Positions 28,589-36,257 of a DNA stretch of 64,000 nucleotides are shown in pieces. The position numbers and the translations under genes are program-made. Numbering within the stretch: position 1 is the stretch's first letter; the number at the start of each line of letters is the position of its first letter. The notes beneath the pieces are model-generated. The model was given only the letters and a program-made list of their open reading frames with translations, did no database searches and was not told where the DNA came from. Origin of the DNA: Gemmatimonadota bacterium (lineage in GTDB: Bacteria; Gemmatimonadota; Gemmatimonadetes; Gemmatimonadales; Gemmatimonadaceae); NCBI GenBank assembly GCA_028287235.1, contig JAQBQB010000010.1:62001-126000 (forward strand). Direction: 5' to 3'.

Positions 28589-29962
28589 TTAGCGGAGCTG
28601 CGAGACCGTGCCTTCGGCTCGCGCGAGCGAGACGCGGGCGGCCTGATATGCGGTCAGCGCGTCGATCAATCCGGTGCGCGCGCTGTTCAACGTCGAGAGC
28701 GCGGTCACGACGTCCGCGTTGCCAGCGACACCCGCGCTAAACCGCTCGCGGGCCTGTTGCACTTCCATTTCGGCGAGACGCTGGCGCTCGCGCGCCGCAT
28801 CTACCTGCTCGCGCGCCGACGCGATGTCGAGAAATGCGCTGCGCACGTCGACCGCCACCTGCTGGCGCAGGTCGCGACGGCGAATGTCGATGTCGCGCGC
28901 CACGGCTTCCTGCTCCTGCGTTAGTCCTTCGCGCCGGCCACCTTCGAAGATGGGCCAGGTGAGCTGGACGCCGTAGGTGTAGGTGTTCAACAGGTGGTTG
29001 AGTCCCGTCCCGATTGGACCGTCGTTGCCGAACACGCCCACGGTCGGCAGACGCGTGGCGCGAATCGCCGCGAGCTGCTGCTGCGCGGCGGCGAGCTGCG
29101 CGTCGGCCGCGCGAATGTCGGGACGCGAGCGCACGGCCACGTCCACGGCGGCCACTTCGTCCGCGACCTCGGGGAGCGGCAGCGACGCCAGCGAGTCGGT
29201 CAGCTCGAGGCGCGTGTCGAGCGGCAAGTTGAGCGCGCGAAGCAAGTCGAGCCGAACACGTCCGCGATCGTTGCGCGCGGCGATGAGCTGAGCGCGCGCC
29301 GCGGCGAGCTGCGATTGCGCGCGCGTCACGTCGAGCCCAACGCCCACGCCGGCCGCAAGCTGGTCGCGTGCGATGCCGAGGAGCTCGGCGGCGATCGTCG
29401 AGTCGGCGAGCCGCGCCTGGAGCGCCGCGTCATTGCGCAGCGCGCGAACGTAGATCGACGCGGCGTTCGTCGCCGACTGCTCGGCGGCGATCGCGACGTC
29501 GGCACTGGCCGCGGTCACGCCGGCCCGCGCGGCTTTGACGCGCTCGCGCGCAGTCGGGTCGTACAGCGACTGCGTCACCTGGCCGCGGAGATCCCAGAGC
29601 TTCACCGGTCCGATGATCTGGCCGTTCGGGTCGAGCAGCGGCTTCTGGCCCGGGGCGGCCGGGAAATCGAAGCCGAAGGTCGCACTGTTGAGGGTATGGC
29701 TCGTGTAGTTCGGCGTCGCTTCGATCTGCGGCAGCAGCGCCGCACGCGACTGGCGCACGCGCGCCTGCGCTTCGTCCACGCGCGCCGTAGCGCTCTGCAC
29801 GCCGGCGGTCTGGGCCGCGGCGAGGCGAGCTGCTTCACCGAGCGACAGGCGCTGCACGGGCGGCGTCTGCCCTTCGGCCGAGCGAACGAGGAACGCGAGG
29901 AGCGCGGCGATGAGCGACAGTCCAGCGCCGACGCGGATGATCTTCGGAAAGTAGATGTTCAT
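28589..29962 (-). CDS. TolC-family outer-membrane efflux protein
   Basis: 457 residues from ATG 29962, which overlaps the TetR stop (ATGA). A signal peptide ends RSAEGQT. Two repeats of the outer-membrane-efflux fold follow, with long Ala/Gln/Arg helices (EAARLAAAQTAGVQSATARV; AQSQLAAARAQLIAARNDR; IASAREQVDAARERQRLAEM), and NYTSHTLN lies in the first strand region. It forms the trimeric outer-membrane channel of a tripartite exporter with the EmrA-like protein that starts 29 bases downstream. Transcription probably begins before the tetR gene and is repressed by its product. Confidence 0.93.
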   Translation of the reverse strand: MNIYFPKIIRVGAGLSLIAALLAFLVRSAEGQTPPVQRLSLGEAARLAAAQTAGVQSATARVDEAQARVRQSRAALLPQIEATPNYTSHTLNSATFGFDFPAAPGQKPLLDPNGQIIGPVKLWDLRGQVTQSLYDPTARERVKAARAGVTAASADVAIAAEQSATNAASIYVRALRNDAALQARLADSTIAAELLGIARDQLAAGVGVGLDVTRAQSQLAAARAQLIAARNDRGRVRLDLLRALNLPLDTRLELTDSLASLPLPEVADEVAAVDVAVRSRPDIRAADAQLAAAQQQLAAIRATRLPTVGVFGNDGPIGTGLNHLLNTYTYGVQLTWPIFEGGRREGLTQEQEAVARDIDIRRRDLRQQVAVDVRSAFLDIASAREQVDAARERQRLAEMEVQQARERFSAGVAGNADVVTALSTLNSARTGLIDALTAYQAARVSLARAEGTVSQLR

Positions 29963-30636
29963 GGCGTGCCAGTACCAAGCGCCCGCCGATTGGCGTCGCA
30001 TGGCCGGATAGCGTAAAGGTAGAACTGCATCAGCTCGTCGAGTACCTGCTCGTCGGTCTTCTTGGCGACCGACGTGAAGCATTCGCGATGCGTGCACCAC
30101 AGACCATGCATGACGAAGGGTGCCGTAAGCATGCGGGCTGCCACGGCGGGGTCGACGTCGCGAAATTCGCCGGACTTGATCCCGCGATCAATGATTCCGG
30201 TGATCAACCGATGTCCACGCGCGACGACCTCTTCGGCATAGAACCGCGCGAGGTCGGGAAAGTTGTGGATCTCGGCATGGATCAGCCGGAAGATCGGGGC
30301 AAACTGCGACGACCGGATGAATACCCAGTATCGCCGCATGAATTCCATGAGCGTCTCGGTGGCCGAGGTCGCCTTCTCGCTCACCATCCGCTCACCCTCT
30401 TCCAGCTGCGCCACCACGGTGGTGCGGACGACTTCGCGGAAGAGCTCTTCCTTGTTGGGGAAGTACAGGTAGATCGTCCCTTTCGAGAGTCCCGCCCGCT
30501 TGGCGATGTCTTCGAGCCGCGACGCACCCAGTCCTCGCTCCCCAAACACCGCGAGCGCCGCGGCCAGGATCTGGCCAGGACGCTCTTCTGGGAGGCGGCG
30601 CCAACGTGGTTCTGAGGATGGGGCTGTTTCGGACAA
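29959..30636 (-). CDS. TetR/AcrR-family repressor of the efflux operon
   Basis: 225 residues. The DNA-binding domain occupies about 18-65, with RPGQILAAALAVFGERG, then the helix-turn-helix LEDIAKRAGLSKGTIYLYFPNKEELF. The C-terminal domain is a helical ligand pocket (FMRRYWVFIRSSQFAPIFRL and later) of the AcrR C-terminal type. It is the first gene of an operon with the TolC and EmrA homologues, its stop overlapping the TolC start. A perfect 14-base palindrome about 28 bases before its start is the obvious operator, so it should repress its own operon and be released by an export substrate. Confidence 0.94.
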   Translation of the reverse strand: MSETAPSSEPRWRRLPEERPGQILAAALAVFGERGLGASRLEDIAKRAGLSKGTIYLYFPNKEELFREVVRTTVVAQLEEGERMVSEKATSATETLMEFMRRYWVFIRSSQFAPIFRLIHAEIHNFPDLARFYAEEVVARGHRLITGIIDRGIKSGEFRDVDPAVAARMLTAPFVMHGLWCTHRECFTSVAKKTDEQVLDELMQFYLYAIRPCDANRRALGTGTP

Positions 30637-30663
30637 GAAATTCTACTGATTTGAGTACAAATG

Positions 30664-30677
30664 ACTGACGCGTCAGT
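30664..30677. promoter_or_regulatory. TetR operator, perfect 14-bp palindrome
   Basis: ACTGACGCGTCAGT is a perfect dyad without spacer, placed 28-41 bases before the tetR ATG. On the minus strand an AT-rich TATATATTA stretch (30678-30686), the likely -10 region, abuts it, so a bound repressor would block the promoter. Confidence 0.8.
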
Positions 30678-30803
30678 AATATATAAGCGTCAAAGGCTCC
30701 TGCAAAGGGTTGGGGAGCAACTTTGTGGCTCGACGAGCCCGGATGGACTTTTCTTTGGAAAGGACGCTCGGGACGCCACGACTAGCATCCCGAGCTGTTC
30801 CCC

Positions 30804-30834
30804 AAAAAAATCCCGGCTCGTTGGGCCGGGAATT
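30804..30834 (-). terminator. Rho-independent terminator after the alpha/beta hydrolase
   Basis: Minus strand: TCCCGGC stem with seven-base loop and complement, then seven Ts (30810-30804). It shares the stem and most of the loop with the terminator at 16335-16364. Confidence 0.85.
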
Positions 30835-30945
30835 CTCAATGCTGGGGAGCGATCCGGCCGTTTTCGCACGATCCGCGTCATCCGCAAACAACATGACGGA
30901 ATCGTCCCGACGTATCGGCCGGCCAAGGTCAACGATCAATCGAGC

Positions 30946-31584
30946 TCACGAATCAGAAGAATCGCTTTCCTCCAGCCACTCATACGCCTTCGACACATCC
31001 GCCCGCGTCAAGGAATGTCCCCCCGGCTGCCATTCCGTTTTGACTTCTGCTCCGCACAGCTGGAAGAGCTCGGCCAACCGATACGGATGATCTCGCGGAA
31101 CGATCGGATCGTCCTCCCCTGCCCCGATGAAGATGCGTTTCCCACTGAGCGACACCGGCTTCTCGGGGACAAACGGAACCATCGGGCGGAACAGGACGGC
31201 GGCCGAGAGGGTCTCAGGCGTCGTCAGCAGGATGCTCGTGGCGATGTTGGCGCCGTTCGAGAAACCGACCGCGACGACCTTGCTCGCGTCGAAGCCATAC
31301 TTGGTCGCGGCGGCGCCGATGAACGCAACCAGATCCTTCGTGCGTGCACGCAAGTCGTCGAGATCGAACACGCCCTCGGCCAGCCGTTTGAAGAAGCGGG
31401 CGGCGCCGTTCTCGAGAACGGTTCCGCGCGGACTCAGGAGCCCGGCGTCGGGGGCGAGCATCTGGCCGAGCTGGATGAGATCGTTTTCGTCGCCGCCCGT
31501 TCCGTGCAGCAGCAATAGCGTGCGCGGATCGTCGCCTTGAGGCGGCAGGTAGCGATGGGTGTAGGTCGAGAGCGCGTCAGTCAC
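30946..31584 (-). CDS. Alpha/beta hydrolase, phospholipase/carboxylesterase family
   Basis: 212 residues, cytoplasmic (no signal peptide). Oxyanion-hole strand LLLLHGTGGDE, nucleophile elbow GFSNGA (Ser about 118), catalytic Asp in GAGEDDPIVP and His in PGGHSLT. The size and motifs match the small carboxylesterase/YpfH-like group, some members of which lie beside hydroquinone dioxygenases, though none is here. It should hydrolyse small or thio-esters; the substrate is unknown. It is divergent from hslR, the 67-base gap containing the dyad ACATTAATGT (31629-31638). A second, more distant member of the same superfamily lies on the other side of hslR. Confidence 0.88.
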   Translation of the reverse strand: MTDALSTYTHRYLPPQGDDPRTLLLLHGTGGDENDLIQLGQMLAPDAGLLSPRGTVLENGAARFFKRLAEGVFDLDDLRARTKDLVAFIGAAATKYGFDASKVVAVGFSNGANIATSILLTTPETLSAAVLFRPMVPFVPEKPVSLSGKRIFIGAGEDDPIVPRDHPYRLAELFQLCGAEVKTEWQPGGHSLTRADVSKAYEWLEESDSSDS

Positions 31585-31651
31585 GGTTGGGCACCCGCCG
31601 GCCCGGCGTTAGTGTTCACCCACATTGCACATTAATGTAGTCGAGGTCTGT

Positions 31652-32059
31652 ATGAGCAACGCCGAAGAATCCGACCGAGTTCGCCTCGACAAGTGGCTCT
31701 GGGCCGCCCGCTTTTTCAAGACGCGGTCGCTGGCCACGGAGGCGATCGCCGGCGGCAAGGTCGAGGTCAACGGAGAGCACGCCAAACCGGCCAAGGCCAT
31801 CAAGCCGGGCGACGAGATCCGGCTGCGCCTCGGGCCTTATGAGCATATTCTCATGGTACGCGCGCTCGCCGAGCGGCGCGGGTCGGCGTCGATCGCGCAG
31901 GGACTGTACGAGGAGACCGAGGCGAGCAAGCAGGCGCGCGAGAAGCTCTCTGCACAACTCAAGCTGGCGCCCGCGGCGTTCGTCTTCGAGGAGAAAGGCC
32001 GGCCGACGAAAAAGGACCGCCGCGACCTGTCCCGCTTCATCGATCGGAAGCGCCGGTAG
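31652..32059 (+). CDS. hslR: Heat shock protein 15 (S4-domain RNA-binding)
   Basis: 135 residues from ATG 31652, with GAGG upstream; an in-frame ATG at 31625 is less well placed. The S4 domain opens with VRLDKWLWAARFFKTRSLATEAI and includes GGKVEVNGEHAKPAKAIKPGD. The C terminus is basic (RPTKKDRRDLSRFIDRKRR). Hsp15 binds free 50S subunits carrying a nascent chain and helps recycle them, here complementing the rescue factor ArfB at 4.4 kb. The last 23 bases overlap the 3' end of the convergent hydrolase gene. Confidence 0.92.
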   Translation: MSNAEESDRVRLDKWLWAARFFKTRSLATEAIAGGKVEVNGEHAKPAKAIKPGDEIRLRLGPYEHILMVRALAERRGSASIAQGLYEETEASKQAREKLSAQLKLAPAAFVFEEKGRPTKKDRRDLSRFIDRKRR

Positions 32060-32795
32060 GCTCGCCCGCGTTCGCCGGCGCGCCGATCAGGCGCGGGAAC
32101 ACGTTGCGGCTGATCACATGGCCGCCGTCGAACTCGATCAGCTCGTAGGGAATCCCCGCCGCGTCGAGGCGCGCTTGCTCGGCCGAGAGCATCGCGGCGT
32201 CCACGTAGTTGTCGCGCGTGCCGACCACGAGCGTGACTCGCGCCTGGCGCAACGCCGCTGCACCGCGCGACAGATCGGTGTCGGGCGGAATGAGTCCGCC
32301 CCAGAGCACGAGCCGGTTGACCGGCGATCGCCCGTGCGTGATCCAACGCGTTGCCGTGGCCGCGCCCTGCGAGAAGCCGAGGACATTGACGGTCGCGCCA
32401 TTCACCGCCGCCTCGGCCGCGACGTCGTCGTAGAGCGCGTCGAGATACTCGACGTAGTCGGCGATCTCCGAGGCGCGATCCTCGCGCGTCATCCAGGTGG
32501 CACCCACCGGACGGTCGCGCGCCGGCTTGTCGACGCCGAGCAGATAGAAGCGGTTCAGCGCCTCGGGCGCGACGAGCAGCGTGTCGTCCGCGGCGAGGTC
32601 GCCAAAGTAGCGAATGAACTCGCCGGCGAGTTGGGCGTAGCCGTGCAGCACGAACCAGATCGTGCGCGGCACGGCGTCGCCCCCGGCCGCGGCGCCGCCG
32701 AGGGTGTAGTAGCGCGCCGTTCGCTGCACGCGCAGATGATGGGTGTGCGGCGCCCCGCCGGGTGTCTCGGACACGCTTGGAACATACTCGCGCAA
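32037..32795 (-). CDS. Alpha/beta hydrolase, phospholipase/carboxylesterase-like
   Basis: Up to 252 residues. Motifs: IWFVLHGYAQ at the oxyanion strand, nucleophile in GFSQGAATA, Asp in VVGTRDNYV and His in DGGHVIS. The start is doubtful: a TTG at 32795 abuts the terminator hairpin of the upstream gene, while an in-frame GTG at 32774 also gives a complete fold; neither has a good ribosome binding site. No signal peptide. Substrate unknown. The 3' end overlaps hslR by 23 bases in antisense. It resembles the hydrolase at 30.9 kb only in the catalytic motifs, so the two are not recent duplicates. Confidence 0.82.
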   Translation of the reverse strand: MREYVPSVSETPGGAPHTHHLRVQRTARYYTLGGAAAGGDAVPRTIWFVLHGYAQLAGEFIRYFGDLAADDTLLVAPEALNRFYLLGVDKPARDRPVGATWMTREDRASEIADYVEYLDALYDDVAAEAAVNGATVNVLGFSQGAATATRWITHGRSPVNRLVLWGGLIPPDTDLSRGAAALRQARVTLVVGTRDNYVDAAMLSAEQARLDAAGIPYELIEFDGGHVISRNVFPRLIGAPANAGEPTGASDR

Positions 32796-32824
32796 AGGGG
32801 CGCCGAGCAGGCTCGGCGCCCCTT
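32795..32824 (-). terminator. GC-rich hairpin terminator after the S41 protease
   Basis: AAGGGGCGCCGAG (32795-32807) and its complement (32812-32824) form a 13-pair stem with a four-base loop, 20 bases after the protease stop on the minus strand. The tail is short (TTTG), so efficiency is uncertain. Confidence 0.7.
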
Positions 32825-32843
32825 CAGCTGGTTTCGGCCCGCG

Positions 32844-34424
32844 CTACTTGCGCGTCGCCATCGGTGCCGCCGCTGCAAGCAGCTGCGCCTGCGTGGCGTT
32901 GTGCTCGAGCAGATCGAGCGCCTTCATCAGCTGGTGATCGTCGGAGATGGTGCGCGCCTTGGCGGCCGCGTCGCCGAAGCTCAGACGCGTTACGCGGCGC
33001 TCCAGGTCATGCGTGAGAAACACTCGCGCCGTGGAATCGAACTTGGGATCGATCTTCACGTCCGCGGCCGTGAGGCGCTTCATGACTTCCGGCGTCCAGG
33101 TGGGCGGCACCTTGAAGCCGCGCGGCACCGTGCCCTTGAGCTCCAACGAATAATCCTGAAGGACGGTGTTGACCTTCTGCAGCTTCGGCGCGATGGCGCG
33201 CAGGAAGTCGCGCTCGATGGTCGACAGCGTGTCGTCGGGCACTACCACGTCGGGGTGAATACCGCCGCCGCCGTAGACCACGCGGCCGGCGTCGGAGCTG
33301 AACTTCGGCTTGGGCGTGGTGTCGGTGCCGAGCGAATCGGGCTTCACTTCGACGAATTGGCCGTTCGGCAGCAGCTTCCGCTCGCGGTGAATCGAGCGGC
33401 CGCTCGGCGTATACCACTTGCCGGTGGTGATCTTGAGGTGGTAGCCGCCCTGCAGCTGGTAGACGGACTGGACGAGCCCCTTCCCGAACGACGTGGTGCC
33501 GATGACCAGCGCGCGGTCGTGATCCTGCAGCGCACCGGCCACGATCTCCGTGGCCGACGCCGAGCCGCCGTCGACGAGCACGACGAGCGGAATGTTGAGC
33601 GCGAGGTGCTTGCCGCTCGAGCGCAGCATCTCCGTCGCCTGGCTGCGCGACCGGACGCTGACGATCTCCTGCCCTTCGCGCAGAAAGAGACTCGACGTCT
33701 CGAGCGCCTGGTCGACGATGCCGCCGCCGTTGTCGCGCATGTCGAGCACGAGCCCCTTGGCGCCCTGCTTCACGAGACTGTCGACGGCCGACTGCACTTC
33801 TTCGGCGGCGTTCTCGTTGAACGTCTGCAGCGGCACATACCCGATGTGATCGCCGAGGAGACTGGCGTACGCCACCGCCGGCACGTGCACCACGCGCCGC
33901 GTGAACTTGAGCTTGATCGGCTCGGCCACTCCGGGCCGCGCGTACGTCACTGCGACCTGTGAGCCCGGCTCGCCGCGCAGCAGATTCGAGATCTTGTCCA
34001 ACGCGAGCACGGTGGTGCTGGTATTGTCGACGGCGATGACGTGGTCGCCCTCGCGGACGCCTGCTTCCTCAGCCGGCGTATTCGGGAAGACGCGATCGAC
34101 GACGGCGCCGCCGCTCGGGATTGGACCGAGGAGCATGCCCGTGCCGCCGTAGCGTCCACCGGTTGCCCGGTTGAAGTCCTCTGACTGTACCGGCGACAGC
34201 AGCTCGCTGTACGGATCGTTGAGCTCGTGCACCAACCCGCGCGCGGCCTTCTCGTACGCCGCGCCGTTCGGCATGGTGTCGACGTACTGGTTCTTGACCA
34301 GGGACATCACCTGGTCGAAGAGCAGCGTGCTGGCGCGAGCGGGCGGCTCCTGCAACAGGAAACCGCCCGCGACGATAGGAACGACGAGCAGCGTGGCTAC
34401 CGCCGCGGTACGAAAGCGTGGCAT
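32844..34424 (-). CDS. S41-family C-terminal processing peptidase (CtpA-like) with PDZ domain
   Basis: 526 residues. An N-terminal hydrophobic segment (TAAVATLLVVPIVAGGFLL) serves as signal or anchor. A helical tail-binding region comes next (YVDTMPNGAAYEKAARGLVHELNDPYSELL), then a PDZ domain (about 95-180: GGTGMLLGP, TPAEEAGVREGDHVIAVD). The protease core has DMRDNGGGIVDQALE, catalytic Ser in DGGSASATEIVAGAL (about 287) and Lys in TTSFGKGLVQ (about 313), the S41A dyad. It should trim or degrade envelope proteins from their C termini in the periplasm. The C-terminal 130 residues are helical and family-variable. A hairpin terminator follows. Confidence 0.94.
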   Translation of the reverse strand: MPRFRTAAVATLLVVPIVAGGFLLQEPPARASTLLFDQVMSLVKNQYVDTMPNGAAYEKAARGLVHELNDPYSELLSPVQSEDFNRATGGRYGGTGMLLGPIPSGGAVVDRVFPNTPAEEAGVREGDHVIAVDNTSTTVLALDKISNLLRGEPGSQVAVTYARPGVAEPIKLKFTRRVVHVPAVAYASLLGDHIGYVPLQTFNENAAEEVQSAVDSLVKQGAKGLVLDMRDNGGGIVDQALETSSLFLREGQEIVSVRSRSQATEMLRSSGKHLALNIPLVVLVDGGSASATEIVAGALQDHDRALVIGTTSFGKGLVQSVYQLQGGYHLKITTGKWYTPSGRSIHRERKLLPNGQFVEVKPDSLGTDTTPKPKFSSDAGRVVYGGGGIHPDVVVPDDTLSTIERDFLRAIAPKLQKVNTVLQDYSLELKGTVPRGFKVPPTWTPEVMKRLTAADVKIDPKFDSTARVFLTHDLERRVTRLSFGDAAAKARTISDDHQLMKALDLLEHNATQAQLLAAAAPMATRK

Positions 34425-34457
34425 CGATGAGTCGGAGGGAGTGCCGGAACGACGAGC

Positions 34458-34814
34458 TCAGGACGTGGGCGAGACGCGTGCGGCGCGCCCCTGTACGACG
34501 CGCTGCAACGGGCATGGCGCCTTGTGCGCCGCTTTCGCCTGCGCCGCGTCGATTGCCTGGGGAGCGCGCCCAGCGGAGTAGAGCACGCGTCCGCGCGCCG
34601 CACGCATGTCGCGGCGCTGCTGCTCGAGCAGCGGATCGAGCTTGGCCGGCGCGGCAGCATGCGGCGCGCTCGGCACGGGGAGCACTCCGCCATAGCCGGT
34701 GGCTCCGCGACGGCTCGGATCAGGGCTCCCCGTCACGCCCACGACGAGCATGACCACCGGCACCATTTGGTGCGTCGGGACTAGCTGCCAGAGGCGTTCG
34801 ATGGACCCGATCAT
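34458..34814 (-). CDS. Small hypothetical protein with one hydrophobic segment
   Basis: 118 residues from ATG 34814 (GGGAG nine bases upstream); a GTG at 34844 is an alternative. One hydrophobic stretch (MVPVVMLVVGV, about 17-27) is followed by a Pro/Ala-rich part and a charged segment (LDPLLEQQRRDMRAARGRVL). No known family recognised. It lies 33 bases ahead of the S41 protease gene on the same strand and may be co-transcribed. Coding status is supported by the start site and position only, so it could be spurious. Confidence 0.5.
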   Translation of the reverse strand: MIGSIERLWQLVPTHQMVPVVMLVVGVTGSPDPSRRGATGYGGVLPVPSAPHAAAPAKLDPLLEQQRRDMRAARGRVLYSAGRAPQAIDAAQAKAAHKAPCPLQRVVQGRAARVSPTS

Positions 34815-34967
34815 GAGCCACACTCCCCGAGAGAGGTCCTGCACCTGTAGAGACTACGTTTCGCCGACAAAAATGTCAACGAAAATACCGCTGAAAAATT
34901 AGATGAAGCGACGTCGTAACGTCATGCAGCAGCAGTTTTTACGAATCGCTAACAACTGGCCGGCCAC

Positions 34968-36257
34968 CTACTTTGCCGCGCTCAGCTTCCAGATGCCGTT
35001 GAGCATGTCCGACGCGTAGACGTTGCCATTGAAATACTGCACGCCCCAGACGTAGGGTTTGAGACCAGTCAAGCCGATGGCGAGCTCGCGGCCCATGAGA
35101 CGCAGGTCGCACCGCGTGAGATTCGCCGCCGCGTTGACGTTCTGCTGGCTCGCGGAACAGGCGGCGAGGTCGCCGCGCACGTCCAGAGTGCGGACCCCGC
35201 CGTTGTAATACGCGGCGTACAGCACACCGTTGGTTTCGTCGACCGAGAAGTTGTGCGTGCCGGCGCCCGGAACGTTGTAGAACGCCACCTCTTTCGGCGC
35301 CGTGGGGTCGGTGATGTCGATGACGTGAATGTCGCCGCTCGCGCTCGATCCGATCGAGCCCGGCCCCTCCTCGCCCACGAACGCGAAGCGCTTCGAGCCG
35401 TTCGTGTCGTGATACCACCAGATGTTGTGCACCTCGCCGCCGAGCGTATGCACGTTGCCGAGGACCCGGGGATTCTCGGGCGATGCGCCGCTACCGCAGC
35501 CACCGATGTCCCAGATGTCGACGCCGCCATTCCAAAGCGCCACGAACAACAGCCCGTCGCGCTGGTAGGTGTCGTGGACGTACGGGCTGCCGGTGATCTT
35601 CACGTACGCCTGCTTCGGCGCGCTCGGCGTGCTGAGATCGACGATGACGAGGCGAGCCGGCACGGCGTTGCCGCTCGGGTCGACGGAGAGGAACGCGTAG
35701 AGCTTGCCATTCACTCGCCCGAGCTCCGCGGTGTGCACGCCGGGATTCGTCTGATCGTTCGAGAACGCCTTGATGAACTGCGGATGCCGCGGGTCGGCGA
35801 GCGAGTAGATCGCGATCGAGCCGCCGCTGAACTCCGTCGCGACCACGAGTAGGGTTCCGTCATCGCTGACCGCCACGTCGCCCGTGGTGAATGCGCCGGC
35901 GACGATGAGCGAGTCGACGAGCAGCGGCGTGTTCCCGCTCACGTCCCAGATGTTGACCTTGTTGCCGAAGACATTGTTCTTGCGAACGTTCCACGTCGTG
36001 GTGTAGGCGATGCCGCCGCGCACGGCGATCTCCGCCGTGTAGCGATCCGCCTCCGGGCCGTTGCCGAGCACGCTCAGCGCGGCGGGAGTGGTCTGGGTCA
36101 GATTGAGCTGCGCCGGTCGCGGCCCAAGACTGATGCCCGTGCACGACGCCGGCGTCACCACCGTCGATTGATCGGGTCCGGTCGCTTTGTCGGAGCCGCA
36201 CGCGGCGAGAAGCGCGGCGGCGACGGCATACGCGCTCAGAAGCTTCACAGACTGCAT
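34968..36257 (-). CDS. LVIVD-repeat beta-propeller lipoprotein
   Basis: 429 residues with lipoprotein signal ending LLAACGS (Cys about 20). The mature chain is a propeller made of LVIVD-type repeats: KVNIWDVSGNTPLLVD, IAIYSLADPRHPQFI, LVIVDLSTPSAPKQ, VDIWDIGG, IHVIDITDPTAPKEV and TLDVRG. This repeat family is found in surface and secreted proteins of unknown role; no enzyme motif is seen. His residues are frequent in the later blades (VHDTY, VHNIWWYHD, GTHNF), which could bind metal. Its first 13 bases overlap the end of the upstream outer-membrane-like gene, so the two are co-expressed. Confidence 0.85.
   Translation of the reverse strand: MQSVKLLSAYAVAAALLAACGSDKATGPDQSTVVTPASCTGISLGPRPAQLNLTQTTPAALSVLGNGPEADRYTAEIAVRGGIAYTTTWNVRKNNVFGNKVNIWDVSGNTPLLVDSLIVAGAFTTGDVAVSDDGTLLVVATEFSGGSIAIYSLADPRHPQFIKAFSNDQTNPGVHTAELGRVNGKLYAFLSVDPSGNAVPARLVIVDLSTPSAPKQAYVKITGSPYVHDTYQRDGLLFVALWNGGVDIWDIGGCGSGASPENPRVLGNVHTLGGEVHNIWWYHDTNGSKRFAFVGEEGPGSIGSSASGDIHVIDITDPTAPKEVAFYNVPGAGTHNFSVDETNGVLYAAYYNGGVRTLDVRGDLAACSASQQNVNAAANLTRCDLRLMGRELAIGLTGLKPYVWGVQYFNGNVYASDMLNGIWKLSAAK

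Larger units (their letters stand above)
30637..30945. other. Intergenic region between tetR and an alpha/beta hydrolase
   Basis: About 310 bases holding the tetR promoter/operator at its left and the hydrolase terminator (30804-30834) in the middle. A 15-base word, GACGGAATCGTCCCG at 30895-30909, recurs with one change at 16371-16385, also between a minus-strand stop and its terminator. An 88-codon minus frame (30673-30939) crosses the terminator and operator and is not believable as a gene. Confidence 0.5.

Noticed and set aside
30673-30939. 88-codon minus-strand frame between tetR and the hydrolase
   Set aside because: It runs across a rho-independent terminator and into the tetR operator.
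34741-34790. Inverted repeat GCACC/GGTGC as an operator
   Set aside because: It is short, lies inside a reading frame, and has no positional support.
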